Shown here one piece after another: positions 62,748 through 64,000 of a stretch of 64,000 nt of DNA. Location: assembly GCF_006442795.2 (NCBI RefSeq), contig NZ_CP083956.1, positions 1,651,501 to 1,715,500 of the forward strand, written 5' to 3'. The translations under genes and the position numbers were made by a program. The DNA is from Mesorhizobium sp. B1-1-8 (GTDB lineage: Bacteria > Pseudomonadota > Alphaproteobacteria > Rhizobiales > Rhizobiaceae). The notes under the pieces are model-generated. The model searched no databases. It worked only from the letters and a program-made list of their open reading frames with translations, and had not been told where the DNA came from. Every line of letters begins with the position of its first letter. Within the stretch, counting starts at the first letter, position 1.

Positions 62748-63161
62748 TCATGTCGTCGTCTGGATGATCAGCGTCAGCGTGCCGTCGCCGTCGACATTGG
62801 CGGCGACCACTTGCGAGGAATTCAGTCCATTCGCTCTCAGGACCGACATCGCCTCGGGCGAGGCATCGACCGAGTTCTGCAGCTTCAGCATGTCCTCGGC
62901 GCTGGTCTGGGTAATCACGGCCTCCGCCTGGGCCTTGATCTCAGCCGGCAGCTCCTCGATGGGCACCAGGACAATGGTGGTGAAGGTCTGACCGGAACCA
63001 CCTCCGGGCTGCGCCTGGCCAAGCGACGGATCCTGCGCCGGCGGCAAGGGTTGCTGCGCCGGCGGCTGGGCCTGGGGCGGCTGCGGGTCGGCACGCTGGG
63101 CCGATACAGGCTGCGCCAGTGCCAATGCTGAAAGCGTGAGGACCATCGTCAACGTCCGCAT
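62748..63161 (-). CDS. Exported Pro/Gln-rich protein
   Basis: The 137-residue product has a signal peptide (LTMVLTLSALALAQPVSAQR), a Pro/Gln-rich linker (DPQPPQAQPPAQQPLPPAQD) and a C-terminal domain of about 75 residues (TFTTIVLVPIEELPAEIKAQ onward, ending DGDGTLTLIIQTTT). ATG 63161 follows GGAAAGACG; the open frame to 63248 is not needed. No family is recognised. It is upstream of the nuoD copy on the same strand by 63 bases, so a shared transcript is possible. Confidence 0.7.
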   Translation of the reverse strand: MRTLTMVLTLSALALAQPVSAQRADPQPPQAQPPAQQPLPPAQDPSLGQAQPGGGSGQTFTTIVLVPIEELPAEIKAQAEAVITQTSAEDMLKLQNSVDASPEAMSVLRANGLNSSQVVAANVDGDGTLTLIIQTTT

Positions 63162-63383
63162 CGTCTTTCCTTCCATGCCTTGAAGTCTGACGACACAACC
63201 CCTCTGCCGGACTATGGTTCCCGGCTTGCGAGGCAGGGCCAAGATCATTCCCTCCCGGCGTCATGAGACGGACCGGGCGGGCATCCTAAAATTCTGGCGG
63301 GCGCGCCGAAATAGGCTTAGCGTGGCCTTTGGCGTTGCAGCCTTTATTTGCACTGAGGCCAGTCGGCGAGAAAGGCGGCGTTC

Positions 63384-64000
63384 GTGTCCACAAAACCAAG
63401 ACATCCGATCGTCGGCATCGGCGCGTCCGCAGGGGGCGTCCCGGCGATGGAAAGCCTGTTCAGGGGCCTGCCGGAGGCTCCCGGCATGGCCTTCGTCATC
63501 GTCACCCATCTCAGTCCGGAGCGGGAAAGCCTGCTGCATGAAGTGCTGGGGCGGTACACGACGATGCCTGTGGCGGTCGCCAAGGATGGCATCGAGGCGC
63601 GGCCGGACCATGTCTATGTGATGCCGCAAAATGCCGTGCTGACGATCAGAAGCGGCAATCTGCAGCTCCAGCGGCCTAACATAGCCAACCGCGAACGCAA
63701 GCCGATCGATGTCTTCTTCAGTTCCTTGGCCGAGGACCAGGGCGAATATGCCGTGGGTGTCATCCTGTCGGGCGGTGACGGTGACGGGACGCTTGGAGCG
63801 AAAATGATCAAGGAGCATGGCGGCTTCGTCCTGGCACAGGCTGGCGACGGCTCCGGTCCGCGCAACCCCGACATGCCGCAGAGCGCGATCGCCAGCGGCG
63901 TCGTCGACATCGCCGCCCCCGCGCAGGAGATGGGTGAAAAGCTCACGCAGTTCACGCGCGGCATCGGCATGCTCGATCTTTGGACGGAGAGCGACGGCAA
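63384..64000 (+). CDS. CheB-type methylesterase domain, start of a protein cut by window edge
   Basis: The frame from GTG 63384 is open to the window end (205 codons). It begins with a CheB methylesterase domain: the catalytic Ser in PIVGIGASAGGVPAMESLF, His in FVIVTHLSPERESLL and Asp in VGVILSGGDGDGTLGAKM. There is no N-terminal receiver domain, as in the CheB-CheR-PAS-kinase fusion proteins. The rest is outside the window. AAAGGCGGC stands upstream of the start. It is divergent from the exported protein. Confidence 0.88.
   Translation, partial: MSTKPRHPIVGIGASAGGVPAMESLFRGLPEAPGMAFVIVTHLSPERESLLHEVLGRYTTMPVAVAKDGIEARPDHVYVMPQNAVLTIRSGNLQLQRPNIANRERKPIDVFFSSLAEDQGEYAVGVILSGGDGDGTLGAKMIKEHGGFVLAQAGDGSGPRNPDMPQSAIASGVVDIAAPAQEMGEKLTQFTRGIGMLDLWTESDG

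Noticed and set aside
1..64000. Search for tRNA, rRNA, prophage, integrase and attachment sites
   Set aside because: No tRNA cloverleaf, rRNA segment, integrase, phage structural gene or flanking direct repeat was recognised by eye; a covariance-model scan would be needed to exclude RNA genes.

Overview
The window looks like chromosomal DNA of a Rhizobiales alphaproteobacterium, most likely Mesorhizobium or a close relative. The basis is high GC, frequent GTG/TTG starts with strong AGGAGG sites, several IalB-family secreted proteins, DUF2244 and DUF2214 proteins, and many copies of short palindromic intergenic repeats (core GACGGAAAACCGCT) of the kind common in that group. The genus is inference. 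No rRNA, tRNA, CRISPR array, prophage or origin was seen. The only mobile-element trace is the 3' end of an IS4-type transposase at the left edge.

Layout. (1) 0.3-12.4 kb is housekeeping and accessory: LysE exporter, ribokinase plus amidase, an Ada-like alkylation-repair regulator, methyltransferase, endonuclease III, GNAT, an ArsR/SRPBCC/VOC/DUF1801 operon, a Nudix hydrolase and a first IalB protein. (2) 12.5-20.8 kb is a full kdp potassium-uptake operon on the minus strand (26-aa peptide, kdpF, A, B, C, D, E). A small membrane ORF whose coding signal appears to change frame lies between kdpA and kdpB. (3) 21.1-27.8 kb holds a SnoaL-flavin monooxygenase fusion, an amidohydrolase, RidA, an NTF2-like protein and a HerA-like ATPase. 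(4) 27.9-35.8 kb holds two adjacent signalling proteins. The first is a 1,910-aa soluble hybrid kinase with nine 92-residue HAMP repeats, resembling fungal Nik1/Os-1 kinases. The second is a REC-PAS-kinase-REC protein starting only about 10-60 nt downstream. (5) 36.0-44.3 kb is a surface locus: an HTH-only AraC regulator, a 1,746-aa trimeric autotransporter adhesin with a nearly perfect 624-bp internal duplication, two IalB proteins, a membrane-anchored protein and a DUF4189 protein. (6) 44.3-54.7 kb is a sugar or polyol catabolic operon: a ribose-type ABC transporter, TIM-barrel isomerase, mannitol-dehydrogenase-family enzyme, SDR and RpiR regulator, with a divergent Gfo/Idh dehydrogenase. 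GGAA-N6-TTCC-type sites lie in both control regions. (7) 54.7-64 kb holds a TetR/methyltransferase pair, a CHASE-PAS-GGDEF-EAL protein, another methyltransferase, small proteins, an orphan nuoD and the start of a CheB-type fusion protein.

The most striking features are the poly-HAMP kinase pair, the repeat-rich adhesin locus beside it, a palindromic repeat that encodes part of an IalB signal-peptide region, a perfect hairpin next to the ribokinase Shine-Dalgarno sequence, and the candidate RpiR operators of the sugar operon. All functions are read from sequence motifs and family knowledge. No database search was run.
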